Assembly (NCBI RefSeq): GCF_014207985.1
Contig: NZ_JACHMI010000001.1
Location: 186,001-250,000 of the forward strand
Length of the DNA stretch: 64,000 bases
Source: Nonomuraea rubra
Lineage (GTDB): Bacteria; Actinomycetota; Actinomycetes; Streptosporangiales; Streptosporangiaceae
Direction of reading: 5' to 3'
Part shown: positions 23,836 to 32,621 of the stretch, in pieces
Position numbering within the stretch: the first letter of the stretch is position 1
Layout of the letters: each line of letters begins with the position of its first letter
Program-made: the position numbers and the translations under genes
The notes under the pieces: model-generated
What the model saw: only the letters and a program-made list of their open reading frames with translations
Told to the model about the DNA's origin: nothing
The model's database searches: none

Positions 23836-24500
23836 GCATCCGCGTCGTGGTGGCGGACGACCAGGAGCTGGTCCGCGCGGGGTTCAGCATGATCCTCGAC
23901 GCCCAGCCGGACATCGAGGTCGTCGCCGAGGCGGGCGACGGCGCGCAGGCGATCGCCGCCGTCCGCGAGCACCGGCCCGACCTGCTCCTGCTCGACATCC
24001 GCATGCCGGTCATGGACGGCATCGAGGCCGCCCGCGCCGTCTGCGCCGACGGCGACTGCCGGGTCCTCATGCTCACCACGTTCGACCTGGACGACTACGT
24101 CTACGACGCGCTGCGGGCGGGGGCCAGCGGGTTCCTGCTCAAGGACGTCAGGCGCGACGCCCTGGTGCACGCCGTACGGGTGGTCGCGGCCGGCGAGTCG
24201 CTGCTCGCCCCCTCGGTCACCACCAGGCTCATCGCCGATTTCACCGCCCGCGCCGCCCCGCGCACCGTCGCGCCGCCGTCGGAGAGGCTGTCGGTGCTGA
24301 CCGGGCGGGAGCAGGAGACGCTGCGGATGATGGCCAGGGGGCTGTCCAACGCGGAGATCGCGCGGGAGATGGTGGTCAGCGAGCACACGGTGAAGACGCA
24401 CGTGAGCAACGTGCTGACCAAGCTGGGGCTGCGGGATCGGGTCCAGGCGGTGATCGCGGCGTACGAGATGGGGCTGATCGTGCCGGGCGACGCCCGCTGA
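23832..24500 (+). CDS. LuxR/NarL-family response regulator
   Basis: Partner of the preceding kinase, 222 residues, starting at an overlapping GTG. Receiver domain: VVADDQELVRAGF, phosphorylated Asp in LLLLDIRMPVMDG (about 54), switch Thr in VLMLTTFDLDDYVY, Lys in GFLLKDVRRDAL. C-terminal LuxR helix-turn-helix from about 155: LTGREQETLRMMARGLSNAE then VSEHTVKTHVSNVLTKLGL. The output is transcriptional control. The envelope protease gene that follows is a possible target by position only. Confidence 0.93.
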   Translation: MSIRVVVADDQELVRAGFSMILDAQPDIEVVAEAGDGAQAIAAVREHRPDLLLLDIRMPVMDGIEAARAVCADGDCRVLMLTTFDLDDYVYDALRAGASGFLLKDVRRDALVHAVRVVAAGESLLAPSVTTRLIADFTARAAPRTVAPPSERLSVLTGREQETLRMMARGLSNAEIAREMVVSEHTVKTHVSNVLTKLGLRDRVQAVIAAYEMGLIVPGDAR

Positions 24501-24522
24501 TTTTTGGGAATTTTTCCGGCGT

Positions 24523-24562
24523 GCTGATCACCTCTGCCAGCACCGATAAGGCGGAGATCAGC
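24523..24562. terminator. Possible terminator after the two-component operon
   Basis: An imperfect inverted repeat with arms gctgatc (24523-24529) and gatcagc (24556-24562) and further partial pairing inside, located about 20 bases after the response-regulator stop and just after two T runs (tttttgggaattttt). Moderate support only. Confidence 0.35.
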
Positions 24563-24648
24563 GGGCGCGGCCTGCCGGGCAATTCCGGCTTAGTCGGTGT
24601 TTACGCCTCATGGCTCACTCTTGTGTCATCGGGACTCTAGGAGATGAC

Positions 24649-25869
24649 ATGGACGCGAACGAGCCGCGCACCGGTGGTTGGAGCCAGTTCGGTGACACCC
24701 CGCCCTCCGCCGGAGGGTTCACCAGGCCGAACCCCGTGATGCCGCCGCCTCCGCCGCCGAGGCGCGCCGGGTTCGTGCTGACCCGCAAGGCGATCGCCGG
24801 GCTGGCGCTGGCCGCCGTGGCCGCCATGTCGGCGGCGGCGCTGGGCGGCGGGGCCGTGGGCGCGTACCTGGCGGGGGCCGGCGAGCGGCCCGTCGTGACC
24901 ACCACCGCGAGCAACCCGAGCCCGGTCTTCCGCACCGCGGCCGACCAGTACACGGTGGCGCAGGTGGCGGAGAAGGTGCAGCCGTCCGTGGTGATGATCC
25001 AGGGCCAGACGAGCGAGGGCTCGGGCGTGGTGCTGTCGGAGGACGGATACATCCTGACCAACAACCACGTCGTCTCGGGGCAGAACGGCGGCCTGACGGT
25101 CAAGTTCAACGACGGCAAGACGGCCAAGGCGACCGTGGTCGGCACCGACCCGGCCACCGACCTGGCCGTGATCAAGGCCGAGGGCGTGTCGGGGCTGGCC
25201 AAGGTGGCGCTCGGGGACAGCGACCAGCTCAAGGTGGGCGACGACGTGCTGGCCATCGGCAGCCCGCTGGGCCTGGACGGAACGGTGACCTCCGGCATCA
25301 TCAGCGCGCTGGACCGTACCGTGACGTCCGGGAGCGGCCGGCCCGACCAGCAGCTCCCGCCGGGCTGGGGCGGGCAGGAGCAGCAGCAGGAGGAGACGAC
25401 CACGCTCGGCGGCATGATCCAGACCGACGCGGCGATCAACCCGGGCAACTCCGGCGGCGCCCTGGTGAACGCGGCGGGCGAGCTGGTCGGCATCAACAGC
25501 GCGGTCGCCGCCGACGGCGTCAACCTCGGCTTCGCGATCCCCGTGAACACCGCCAAGCACGTCTCGGAGCAGCTCATCAGCAAGGGCACGGTGAGCCACG
25601 TGTTCCTGGGCGTGAGCGTCACCGACGCCAGCGGCGACGTGTCCGGGGCGCTCATCCGGCAGGTGACCAAGGGCAGCCCCGCCGAGAAGGCCGGGCTGCG
25701 GCAGGGGGACCTGATCACCAAGATCGGCGAGACGCCGGTCCAGGGCGGCGACACGGTCGTCGGGCAGGTGCGCGGCTACAAGGTCGGCCAGCAGGTGGCC
25801 ATCACGTACCAGCGTGACGGCGAGGAGCACACGGTCACCGTCACCATGCAGGAGCCGAAGCAGCAGTAA
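24649..25869 (+). CDS. Membrane-anchored HtrA/DegP-type serine protease with PDZ domain
   Basis: Envelope quality-control protease, 406 residues. A Pro-rich cytoplasmic N-terminus (about 45 residues, PPPPPPRRAG) precedes one membrane span (IAGLALAAVAAMSAAALGGG). The protease triad is His in ILTNNHVVSG, Asp in TDPATDLAVIKA, and Ser in INPGNSGGALVNAAG. A Gln-rich insertion (QQLPPGWGGQEQQQEE) lies in a loop before the serine. Residues about 310-400 form a PDZ domain (SHVFLGVSVTDASG, GSPAEKAGLRQGDLI). ATG 24649 has TAGGAGATGAC upstream; an earlier ATG at 24610 lacks one. Confidence 0.9.
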   Translation: MDANEPRTGGWSQFGDTPPSAGGFTRPNPVMPPPPPPRRAGFVLTRKAIAGLALAAVAAMSAAALGGGAVGAYLAGAGERPVVTTTASNPSPVFRTAADQYTVAQVAEKVQPSVVMIQGQTSEGSGVVLSEDGYILTNNHVVSGQNGGLTVKFNDGKTAKATVVGTDPATDLAVIKAEGVSGLAKVALGDSDQLKVGDDVLAIGSPLGLDGTVTSGIISALDRTVTSGSGRPDQQLPPGWGGQEQQQEETTTLGGMIQTDAAINPGNSGGALVNAAGELVGINSAVAADGVNLGFAIPVNTAKHVSEQLISKGTVSHVFLGVSVTDASGDVSGALIRQVTKGSPAEKAGLRQGDLITKIGETPVQGGDTVVGQVRGYKVGQQVAITYQRDGEEHTVTVTMQEPKQQ

Positions 25870-26248
25870 CCCGCACCCGGCACGCGCCCCGCGCCCCGCG
25901 CCCCGCCGGCACCGCAGCGCGTCCGCCGGCACGGCGGCGCGTCCCGCCTGCAGCGCAGTGGTACCGCCTGCAGCGCAGTGCGTCCCGCCTGTGCCGCGCA
26001 GCGCGTCCGCGTGCTGCCGGTGGCGCGTAGCCGCGGCAGCGCGCCCAGCCTCGCCGCGTTCCTCATCACCCCGAGATCGCCCCCGCCCGCACGGGCGAGG
26101 GCGATCTTTGTCTGTGCACTTAGTCCGATCTGAGGCGGGAGATGCGCGGATCGGTGGCGATTAGGCCCTCCTCGATCGGCGTAACTCGGGTTACATTCAC
26201 GTTAATTTGCCCTCTCTTATCCCCCCGAGTAGACCGAAGGAGAGAGGC
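25870..26248. other. Noncoding GC-rich spacer with short repeats
   Basis: About 380 bases with no credible gene. The first half (25900-26045) is a low-complexity mosaic of gcgcgtcc, gccggcac and cgcctgcagcgcagtg; the last occurs twice at 18-base spacing near 25946 and 25964. A terminator follows at 26074. The last 100 bases are more A/T rich (cgtaactcgggttacattcacgttaatttg near 26179) and probably hold the promoter of the next gene. Confidence 0.6.
26074..26110 (+). terminator. Rho-independent-like terminator
   Basis: The left arm agatcgcccccgccc (26074-26088) and right arm gggcgagggcgatct (26093-26107) pair at 14 of 15 positions around a GCAC loop, followed by TTTG. It ends the HtrA transcription unit and is one of the strongest terminators in the window. 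Confidence 0.85.
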
Positions 26249-28342
26249 ATGAGCGCGAGAACCGTGATGGCGGCCCTGACTGCTGCGACGCTCCTGATGC
26301 CGGCAGCCGCCGCCCAGGCAGGCGTGGCCGCGCCGCCGCCCGACTCCCAGTTCCAGAAGGTGACGCTCAACGACAACCCGGGCGAGCCCATGGACCTGGC
26401 GGTGTTACCCGATTCCAGGGTGCTGCACACGACCAGGAAGGGCGAGGTCTGGTTACACGACCCGAAGACCGGCCTCAACACGCTGGCCGCCGACCTCGAC
26501 GTCTACGAGCACGACGAGGAGGGACTGCAGAGCGTCGCCCTCAGCCCCGGCTTCGGCAAGGGCTCGAAGAAGGACGACTGGGTCTACCTCTACTACTCAC
26601 CCCCGCTGAACACCCCGGTCGACGACCCCGCCACCCCGGACGTCAACGAGGGCGACGCCCCGTTCACCGGCACCCCGGCGGACTTCGCCCCCTTCAAGGG
26701 CCTGATCAGGCTGTCCCGCTTCCGCTGGAGCGGCACCACCATCGACCTGCGTACCGAGCAGCGCATCCTCGACGTCCCGGTGGACCGGGGCATCTGCTGC
26801 CACGTCGGCGGCGACATCGTCTTCGACGCCGCCGGCGACCTCTACCTGTCCACCGGCGACGACACGAACCCGTTCCAGTCCGACGGCTTCACCCCGATCG
26901 ACGAGCGCGCCGACAGGAACCCGGCCTTCGACGCCCAGCGCAGCTCCGGCAACACCAACGACCTGCGCGGCAAGATCCTGCGCATCAGCGTCCGCGAGAA
27001 CGGCTCGTACACCATCCCCAGGGGCAACCTCTTCAGGCCGGGCACGGCGGGCACCCGGCCGGAGATCTACGCGATGGGCCTGCGCAACCCGTTCAGGATC
27101 GAGCTGAACCGGCGCACCGGCGAGCTGTACGTCGCCGACTACTCGCCCGACCAGCAGGAGGCCGACCCGGCGCGCGGGCCGGCGGGACACGGGAAGTGGA
27201 CGGTCGTCCGTAAGGCGGGCAACTACGGCTGGCCGTACTGCGCGACGGCGCGGCTGCCGTACGTGGACTACGACTTCGCCACCGGCGCCTCGGGAGCCCC
27301 GTTCGACTGCGCGGCGCCGGTGAACGAGTCGCCGCACAACACCGGGCTGCGCCGGTTGCCGCCGGTCGTGCAGCCGGACGTGTGGTACTCGTACGGGCCG
27401 TCGCAGGAGTTCCCCGAACTGGGCACCGGCGGCATCGGCCCGATGGCGGGACCGGCCTACGCCTTCGACCCGTCCGACACGCGCGGCCGGACGGCCGTGG
27501 GCTGGCCGCGCTACTACGACGGCGTCCCGCTCTTCTACGAGTGGACCCGCGACTACGTCAAGGCGTTCCACGACAACGGCAGGCGGATCGAGCCCGTGCT
27601 GCCGTCGTTCGTCTTCGACAACCCGATGGACCTGGAGTTCGGCCCCGACGGCGCGCTCTACGTCCTGGAGTACGGCGACGGCTTCTTCAGCGAGAACCCG
27701 GACGCCCAGCTCGCCCGCATCGACTACATCGGCAACACCGGCAACCACACGCCGATCCCGGTCGCGCAGGCGTCGGCGACGAGCGGCCTGGCCCCGCTCG
27801 CCGTCACCTTCACCAGCACCGGCACGGCCGACGCCGACGGCGACCGGATCCGCTACGCGTGGGACTTCGACGCCGACGGCCGGGTGGACTCCCGCAGCCC
27901 GAGCGGTTCGTACACGTACGCGGAGAACGGCATCTACCACGCCACCCTGCGGGTCACCGACCCGAGCGGCAGGTCGGCGGCCACGTCGGTGCGGATCGTG
28001 GTCGGCAACGCCGCGCCGGTCGTCGAGCTGGTGCGGCCGGTGGCCGGCCAGCCGTTCACGTTCGGCGACCTCGTCGAGTTCGAGGTGCGCGTCACCGACG
28101 ACCAGGCGGTGGACTGCGCGAACGTGACCGTGGACTACATCCTCGGCCACGACGACCACGGCCACCCGCAGACCACGGCCCGCGGTTGCACGGGCTCGAT
28201 CCAGACCACCGAGCCGAGCGGCCACGACCCGGAAACCGACGAACTGACCGGCGTCTTCGTGGCCACCTACACCGACCCCGGCACCGGGGGCCTGCCCCCG
28301 CTGACCTCCAGCACGCAGGTCGTGCTCGAGCCCACCAGTTAA
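26249..28342 (+). CDS. Secreted PQQ-type sugar dehydrogenase (GSDH-like) with PKD domain
   Basis: Extracellular oxidoreductase-like protein, 697 residues, with signal peptide at 1-24 (LLMPAAAAQAG). Residues about 30-500 form a six-bladed glucose/sorbosone dehydrogenase propeller: CCHVGGDIVFDAAGDLYLST, YAMGLRNPFRIELNRRTGEL, GNYGWPYC, MDLEFGPDGALYVLEYGDGF. Residues 510-595 are a PKD immunoglobulin-like domain (LAPLAVTFTSTG, RYAWDFDADG, ENGIYHATLRVTDPSG), and a final beta domain follows. Such proteins commonly pair with a sugar isomerase/epimerase, as here. AAGGAGAG sets the start. Its stop codon lies in the first copy of a 19-20 bp tandem repeat. Confidence 0.88.
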   Translation: MSARTVMAALTAATLLMPAAAAQAGVAAPPPDSQFQKVTLNDNPGEPMDLAVLPDSRVLHTTRKGEVWLHDPKTGLNTLAADLDVYEHDEEGLQSVALSPGFGKGSKKDDWVYLYYSPPLNTPVDDPATPDVNEGDAPFTGTPADFAPFKGLIRLSRFRWSGTTIDLRTEQRILDVPVDRGICCHVGGDIVFDAAGDLYLSTGDDTNPFQSDGFTPIDERADRNPAFDAQRSSGNTNDLRGKILRISVRENGSYTIPRGNLFRPGTAGTRPEIYAMGLRNPFRIELNRRTGELYVADYSPDQQEADPARGPAGHGKWTVVRKAGNYGWPYCATARLPYVDYDFATGASGAPFDCAAPVNESPHNTGLRRLPPVVQPDVWYSYGPSQEFPELGTGGIGPMAGPAYAFDPSDTRGRTAVGWPRYYDGVPLFYEWTRDYVKAFHDNGRRIEPVLPSFVFDNPMDLEFGPDGALYVLEYGDGFFSENPDAQLARIDYIGNTGNHTPIPVAQASATSGLAPLAVTFTSTGTADADGDRIRYAWDFDADGRVDSRSPSGSYTYAENGIYHATLRVTDPSGRSAATSVRIVVGNAAPVVELVRPVAGQPFTFGDLVEFEVRVTDDQAVDCANVTVDYILGHDDHGHPQTTARGCTGSIQTTEPSGHDPETDELTGVFVATYTDPGTGGLPPLTSSTQVVLEPTS

Positions 28343-28425
28343 GGCGCAAGCCCACCAGTTAGGCGCAAGCCCACCAGTTAGGCGCGAGCCCACCAGTTAA
28401 GGCGCGAGCCACCAGTTAAGGAGAC
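28331..28425 (+). repeat. Five 19-20 bp tandem repeats, each with a stop codon
   Basis: Units at 28331, 28351, 28370, 28389 and 28409 share cccaccagttaaggcgcaag or the form lacking one A. The first unit encodes the last residues (PTS) and stop of the sugar dehydrogenase; the last unit changes to accagttaaggagac and provides AAGGAG, the ribosome site of the next gene. The array thus fills the whole gap between the two genes. Confidence 0.9.
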
Positions 28426-28432
28426 AACCCGT

Positions 28433-29332
28433 ATGTGTTACGGCTACGGCCCCAGCAGGCGTTCCCTGCTCGCGGCGGGCCTCGGGCTGGGCGCCGCCGC
28501 CCTGGCCGCCGCGTCCCCTGCCGCCGCGGCGTCCCCGCCGCACCACCACGGCGGCAGGGAACGCGTCCCTCCCGGCCAGATCAGCATCCAGCTCTGGACG
28601 GTCCGCGACGACCTGGCCCAGAACTACGACACCACCCTCGCCTACCTCGCCGAGGCCGGATACCCGAAGGTCGAGCTGGCGCTGGGCTACTTCGGCCGTA
28701 CGGCGCGGCAGTTACGCGACTTCCTCGACGGGCTCGGCATCGAGGCCAGCTCCAGCCACGACGGCATCAGCCCCGACGACGCCGCGCTGGAGACGAAGAT
28801 CGAGAACGCGCTGACGCTCGGCCAGACCTACATGGTCGTGCCGTACCTGGCCTCGGACAGCCTGGACGAGTGGAAGGGCTGGGCCGAGCGGATGAACGTC
28901 GAGGCGCTGGCCGCCCGCAAGGCGGGGCTGCGCTACGGCTACCACAACCACGCCCACGAGTTCACCACCGACCTCGGCGGCGGGGTGACCCCGTGGGACG
29001 TGCTCACCTCCGAGCTCGACCCGCGCCTGGTCCACCTGGAGATCGACATCTACTGGGCGGTCACGGGCGGCGTCGGGCGCGGGGCCAGGGACCCGGTGAA
29101 GTTCGCGATCGACGTCATCAGGCGGGCGCCGCAGCGAGTGCTGCAGTACCACGTCAAGGACCGGCACCTGGACGGTGACATGGCCGACCTGGGCACCGGC
29201 ACGATCGACTTCCGCCGGGTCTTCGACGCCCACCGGGTCAGGGAGTACATCGTCGAGAACGACACCCCGGACGTGACGCCGAGGCAGACGTCGGAGGTGG
29301 GCTACCGCTACCTGCGCAAGCTCCGCTTCTAG
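28433..29332 (+). CDS. Secreted sugar phosphate isomerase/epimerase-like TIM barrel
   Basis: Xylose isomerase-like TIM-barrel protein of 299 residues. The N-terminus carries a Tat-type signal, PSRRSLLAAGLGLGAAALAA, cleaved near residue 35, so it acts outside the cell like its upstream partner. Barrel motifs: ISIQLWTVRDDL (strand 1), KAGLRYGYHNHAHEF (strand 5 with metal His), VHLEIDIYWAVTGG (metal Glu and Asp), VLQYHVKDRHLDGD (metal His), and YIVENDTPD at the end. The set of Glu/Asp/His residues fits a bound divalent metal. Probable isomerisation or epimerisation of an oxidised sugar made by the dehydrogenase, inferred from pairing. Confidence 0.85.
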   Translation: MCYGYGPSRRSLLAAGLGLGAAALAAASPAAAASPPHHHGGRERVPPGQISIQLWTVRDDLAQNYDTTLAYLAEAGYPKVELALGYFGRTARQLRDFLDGLGIEASSSHDGISPDDAALETKIENALTLGQTYMVVPYLASDSLDEWKGWAERMNVEALAARKAGLRYGYHNHAHEFTTDLGGGVTPWDVLTSELDPRLVHLEIDIYWAVTGGVGRGARDPVKFAIDVIRRAPQRVLQYHVKDRHLDGDMADLGTGTIDFRRVFDAHRVREYIVENDTPDVTPRQTSEVGYRYLRKLRF

Positions 29333-29430
29333 CCGTTAAAAAGTTCGTGCTGACGCCACCGACACGCGGTAGAAAACGGCCGCCTGGGAACTTTCCTCCG
29401 CACTGAGACATATGGGGCCTTGGGGGAAGT

Positions 29431-30234
29431 ATGTTCCACTCTCTCGGTGTCGTCATCACCGCGTTCATCACCGCCGCGCCGCCGCAGGTGGACAACATCG
29501 CCCACCGCGGCGGCTCGGCGAACGCGCCCGAGAACACCATCGCGGCCTGCGCCGTGGCCAGGACCCAGCGGGCGGACGTCTGCGAGTTCGACGTCCAGCA
29601 GACCAAGGACCACCAGCTGGTGCTGATGCACGACGAGACCCTGAGCCGGACCACGAACGTCGAGAAGATCTTCCCCCGGCGCAAACCGTGGTGGGTCTCC
29701 GACTTCACGCTCGCGGAGATCGAACGGCTGGACGCGGGCTCGTGGTTCGCCCCGCGCTTCCGCGGCGAGGGCGTGCCCACGCTCAAGCGGGCCCTGGAGT
29801 CGATGCGCGACACCGGCACCGGGCTGCTGCTGGAGATCAAGCACTCCCCGCGCAGCCCGGACATCGACCGCCGCGTGGCCGCCGAGCTGCAGGAGGAGCG
29901 CGAGTCCTGGAGCCCGGAGCGGCTGACCGTGCAGGCGTTCGGCTGGCAGTCGATGCGGCTCCTGCGCGACATGGTGCCCGGCCTGCCCATCGCCCTGCTC
30001 GGCAAGCCCGCCGCCGGCGGCCTCGCGGAGGTGGCCAGGTACGCCGACGGCCTCACCCTCCCGCACGCCGGCCTCACCGCCCGGTACGTGAAGAAGGTGC
30101 ACGATCGCGGCATGCGCGTCTACACCTGGTCGGCCGACCGGCCCGCCCTCATCCGCCGGCTCGTCTCGTTCGGCGTGGACGGCATCATGACCAACCGGCC
30201 CGACCTCCTCCGGGCCGTCGTACGTCGCGGGTGA
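29431..30234 (+). CDS. Glycerophosphodiester phosphodiesterase
   Basis: Hydrolyses glycerophosphodiesters to sn-glycerol 3-phosphate and an alcohol; 267 residues. Family motifs are complete: IAHRGGSANAPENT (catalytic His, residues about 23-36), EFDVQQTKDHQLVLMHDETL (metal Glu/Asp and second His), LLLEIKHSP (metal Glu, Lys), and the end of the TIM barrel VYTWSADRPALIRRL followed by GVDGIMTNRPDLL. A short hydrophobic N-terminus (FHSLGVVITAFITAAP) suggests export. GGGGGAAGT precedes ATG 29431. It is a separate unit from the sugar genes upstream. Confidence 0.9.
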   Translation: MFHSLGVVITAFITAAPPQVDNIAHRGGSANAPENTIAACAVARTQRADVCEFDVQQTKDHQLVLMHDETLSRTTNVEKIFPRRKPWWVSDFTLAEIERLDAGSWFAPRFRGEGVPTLKRALESMRDTGTGLLLEIKHSPRSPDIDRRVAAELQEERESWSPERLTVQAFGWQSMRLLRDMVPGLPIALLGKPAAGGLAEVARYADGLTLPHAGLTARYVKKVHDRGMRVYTWSADRPALIRRLVSFGVDGIMTNRPDLLRAVVRRG

Positions 30235-30380
30235 CGCCCTGGGCCGGTGCGTCCACCGGTGAAAAACGTTCTCGCGTGTTGTGGCCTTGTATCGCTGACG
30301 CTCACGGTAGCGTGCCTGGACGCCATGCACGCCAGCCGCGCGCAGTGCCCTGCGCGCCGCCTTGGGAACAGGGATAGAGG

Positions 30381-30845
30381 TTGGCCAAAAGCACCGAAAG
30401 AATCGAAAGCGCACAACCGGGCCATGCCCTCGGTGCGGCGGAGCGGCTGGACCTGCAGCTCCTGTGGACCGGCTCCACCGCCTCGCACCTGGGAAACATG
30501 GCCTCCACGGTGACCGCACCCCTGCTCGCGCTCACGCTCACCGGCTCGCCGGTTTTCGCCGGATGGGTGGCTGCCGCCGGCACACTGCCGCGGATCCTGC
30601 TGCACTTGCCCGCCGGGGTGCTGGCCGACTACTCCAACCGGCGCCGCGTGATGGTCGGCAGCATGGTCATCCGCGCCGCGCTGGCCGTGCTGATGGTGGG
30701 CTGCCTGATCGCCGGAGGTGCGGGCACCGTGTACCTGCTGCCCTTGGTCAGCATCGCGCAGGGCGTCTGCGTCGTGCTCTACAGCGCGGCCGAGACGGCC
30801 GCCATGCCCAGGCTGGTGCGGCCCGGGCGGCTGGCCAGGGCCCTC
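30381..30845 (+). pseudogene. Truncated MFS exporter (N-terminal third only)
   Basis: The first 155 residues read as a normal major facilitator: TGSTASHLGNMASTVTAPLL (first span), AGWVAAAGTLPRILLHLPAG with the loop ADYSNRRRVMVGSM, then two further spans and AMPRLVRPGRLARAL, the start of the loop expected before span 5. At about 30845 homology stops; the frame continues for 34 codons of Gln/Gly-rich sequence that is antisense to another gene start. About 250 residues of a 12-span transporter are missing. TTG 30381 with GGGATAGAGG upstream is the start. A rearrangement junction is inferred. Confidence 0.75.
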
Positions 30846-30935
30846 ACTGATCACGTACAAGCCGGCGCCGGACAGCGCGGCCAGCACGGCGCTGCCGCCG
30901 GTGATCAGGGTGAGCAGTGCGGTTTCACTGATCAA
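30846..30935 (-). pseudogene. 5' fragment of a small membrane-protein gene cut by the junction
   Basis: On the minus strand a TTG at 30935 follows an excellent AGGAGG site and overlaps the last codons of the ATPase gene by 11 bases, a typical coupled start. It encodes ISETALLTLITGGSAVLAAL then SGAGLYVIS, a hydrophobic segment like a single membrane span, before running into antisense transporter sequence near 30845. It appears to be the third gene of the peptide-ATPase operon, truncated by the same junction that cut the transporter. Confidence 0.55.
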
Positions 30936-32514
30936 CGACTCCTCCTATGAGCGCCTGGCCGAGCCCGCTCCGTACGACCGGGTCGTTCGGGATCCTGCTG
31001 ACGGCCGCCATCATGTGCTCGATGGCCCTGCCCCGCCTGCCTTGGACGAGTGAGATGCGGCCGATCGCCGCCAGGGCCCAGCCCACGGAGGTGCAGTCGT
31101 TGAGTGCCTCGAACAGCGTCGCGGCGGCGAGGTGGCGGGCGGCGGCCTCGTCCAGCCGCCGCTGCTCGTAGCCGAGGTTGCCGAGCAACGTCTCGATGTC
31201 GGCACGGACTCGCATCTCCTTCGGCGGGCAGACGCGGGCGGCCTCGCGGGCCAGCCGCCCGGCCCTGCCCGGCTCGCCGGCGGCATGGGCACGCACAGCG
31301 GCGCACAGCAGCGCGGCCGGTTCCTGCGGGGGCGACGGCCACTGTCCGGCGTCGAGCCTGCGCAGCGGGGCGAGCAGCCGCTGCCGGCGCAGGCAGGGGC
31401 CCGCGCTGTGCCGGACACCCGTGATGAGGTGGCGGTCCTCCAGCGAGTGCAGGAACGCGTCGGTGATCGCGGCGGCCGGAGCCGTGCCGGTCCTGCCGCG
31501 GTGCAGGAGGGTGTGCCGCAGCCAGGACTCCAGCTCGTGCGGCGGCAGCTCGTGCTCGGCCGCGGCGGCGGCGAGCGTCCTGCCGCACCAGTCGGTCAGG
31601 GCCCGCTCGACCTCCGCCCGCAGCCGCGCGGAGTCGAACTGCTCGTGGCCTGGGGGATCACGCCACAGCTGCGCGCCGGCCACCTGGAGGAGCAGGGGGT
31701 CGATCGCCTGGGTCAGCCGGCCCACCCGGCCGCTCTCGTCCCTGATCGCGCGTAACTCCTCCAGCAGCTCCTCGACCTCGGCGGGCGGGCAGTGCAGCCG
31801 CATGGCCTGCGCGGACCGGCGCACCACGTCGGCGGCGGCCTCGGGCGTCAGGGGCCTGAGGTGGTACTCGGCGCATTCGGGCAGGCCGGCGTTCTTCACC
31901 TCATGGCGCAGGTCGTCAAGGTAGTCGGAGCGTACGGCCAGGAGCAGGCGCAGGTTCGGCCGGCGGTCCAGCGCCTCGAAGAGCTCGTCCAGCAGCCGGC
32001 GGCGGTGCCCCTCGACCGGCTCACTCGGGCGCAGGAACGCCTCCGCCTGGTCGACGGCGGCGAAGATCAGGGCACGCTCCCTGTCGCGGTCGAGGTCCTG
32101 TCTGTCACGGATGAACTCGTCGATCGACAGCGCCGCCAGCCGCCCGGGTGACTCCTCCGGGGCCCAGGACGACAGCAGGGCCAGCACGTACGGGTTGTGG
32201 CCGGGCAGGGCGGCGACCGGCCACACCTGGCACGAAGTGGCCCGGCCCAGCGGCAGCACGTTGGCGTTGTCGGCGCGCAGCCCGGGGATGAGCCCCGCGC
32301 CCAGCAAGGACGTCTTGCCCGCGGCGGCGTCGGCGTGGAGGATCGTCAGCCGGTTGCGTCGCCACAGCCCGCGCAGCAGCCGGATCTCGTCGGACCGTCC
32401 GAAGAAGAGGCTCTCGTCACGAGCGGTGGACGGCCGCGGGCCGAGGAACGGGCTGCGTCGCCGCCGCGGTGCGAAATCAAATATCGCACGGGCCGAAATG
32501 CAATCATCTCTCAT
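30925..32514 (-). CDS. nSTAND1-type NTPase with C-terminal helical repeats
   Basis: STAND-class ATPase of 529 residues, a switch type often used in bacterial immunity or regulated toxicity. Domain order: short leader, then SLFFGRSDEIRLLRGLW, Walker A HADAAAGKTSLLGAGLIPGL (about residue 60), Walker B-like ALIFAAVDQAEAF (about 150) with a sensor region LLLAVRSDYLDDLRHEV. The winged-helix part follows (LEDRHLITGV near 380). Residues 400-525 are TPR-like helices (AAATLFEALNDCTSVGWALA, GRRGRAIEHMMAAVSRI). No effector domain is seen, so it may act through a partner. ATG 32514 has GAGGTG; ATG 32526 and TTG 32532 are alternatives. Confidence 0.75.
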   Translation of the reverse strand: MRDDCISARAIFDFAPRRRRSPFLGPRPSTARDESLFFGRSDEIRLLRGLWRRNRLTILHADAAAGKTSLLGAGLIPGLRADNANVLPLGRATSCQVWPVAALPGHNPYVLALLSSWAPEESPGRLAALSIDEFIRDRQDLDRDRERALIFAAVDQAEAFLRPSEPVEGHRRRLLDELFEALDRRPNLRLLLAVRSDYLDDLRHEVKNAGLPECAEYHLRPLTPEAAADVVRRSAQAMRLHCPPAEVEELLEELRAIRDESGRVGRLTQAIDPLLLQVAGAQLWRDPPGHEQFDSARLRAEVERALTDWCGRTLAAAAAEHELPPHELESWLRHTLLHRGRTGTAPAAAITDAFLHSLEDRHLITGVRHSAGPCLRRQRLLAPLRRLDAGQWPSPPQEPAALLCAAVRAHAAGEPGRAGRLAREAARVCPPKEMRVRADIETLLGNLGYEQRRLDEAAARHLAAATLFEALNDCTSVGWALAAIGRISLVQGRRGRAIEHMMAAVSRIPNDPVVRSGLGQALIGGVVDQ

Positions 32515-32621
32515 TCCGCACCTCATTCCCAAGGTGCCGTACGTCGATGCGGAGCACTTGTCCGGCGCGGCCGTTTCGGGCCGCCGAAATGAAGGACAAC
32601 GGTCTCGCCCCGCTGAATTGA

